The position numbers and the translations under genes were made by a program. The notes under the pieces are model-generated. The model ran no database searches. It had not been told where the DNA came from and worked only from the letters and a program-made list of their open reading frames with translations. This document shows positions 24,475-24,507 of a stretch of DNA of 24,507 nt, piece after piece (position 1 is the first letter of the stretch; the number at the start of each line of letters is the position of its first letter). The DNA is from an uncultured Alphaproteobacteria bacterium (GTDB taxonomy: Bacteria > Pseudomonadota > Alphaproteobacteria > RUG11792): assembly GCA_910588255.1 (NCBI GenBank), contig CAJUOM010000014.1, positions 1 through 24,507 of the forward strand, written 5' to 3'.

Positions 24475-24507
24475 GGATTTTTCTAGGCTTTTTGCGTCAT
24501 ATTCCAC

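Noticed and set aside
1..24507. CRISPR arrays, a replication origin or prophage genes
   Set aside because: No regularly spaced direct repeats, no cluster of DnaA boxes (the rpmH region was checked) and no phage structural genes were seen; xerC is the housekeeping recombinase.

Overview
The window is strongly AT-rich (roughly 30% G+C by eye) and looks like the chromosome of a reduced-genome, host-associated alphaproteobacterium, most like Holosporales or Rickettsiales. The reasons are the gene content (alphaproteobacterial-type XerC, FtsK, TolB, RseP-BamA), complex I subunits nuoH and nuoB found singly outside a nuo operon, tight ATGA overlaps inside housekeeping operons, and small, often broken genes for secreted proteins, one with eukaryote-like leucine-rich repeats. 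The exact genus cannot be settled from the sequence.

Layout. 1-117: a G+C-rich tail of an unidentified gene, possibly a structural RNA. 183-2511 (+): grpE-cysS-pgpA, overlapping by ATGA. 2612-5047 (+): rpmH-rnpA-yidD-yidC, the membrane-protein insertion and RNase P cluster, behind an extended -10 promoter. 5048-6506: palindromes and a minus-strand secreted protein of unknown function. 6507-9886 (+): an ABC-2 permease and ftsK. 9878-11102 (-): tRNA-Asp, tadA and rluB, with tadA starting only 7 nt after the tRNA. 11271-13077 (-): a long secreted beta-solenoid-like gene broken by two frameshifts and an in-frame stop. 13304-15568 (+): tolB-nuoH. 15614-16792 (-): an intact paralogous-looking secreted protein whose upstream region is nearly the same as that of the broken one. 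17065-20588 (+): rseP-bamA, closed by a clear terminator. 20589-21442: a hairpin region and a secreted-protein gene split by one in-frame TAA. 21487-23536 (+): xerC-dnaQ-nuoB, each overlapping the next by ATGA. 23582-24507: a decayed secreted-protein gene, then an LRR secreted protein whose signal peptide is out of frame at an A8 tract, flanked by perfect 22-bp inverted repeats.

Two layers are visible. One is a stable housekeeping layer for the cell envelope (YidC, RseP, BamA, TolB, PgpA), chromosome segregation (FtsK, XerC), replication fidelity (DnaQ), translation (CysS, TadA, RluB, L34, RnpA), protein folding (GrpE) and respiration (NuoH, NuoB). The other fills the gaps between these operons with genes for Sec-exported proteins. 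Six such loci are seen. Two are intact, and four carry frameshifts or stop codons. Two of the loci share a ~125-bp leader, and two others share a different repeat about 100 bp before the start codon. The most interesting material is this dispersed, decaying or switchable secretome with shared upstream elements.
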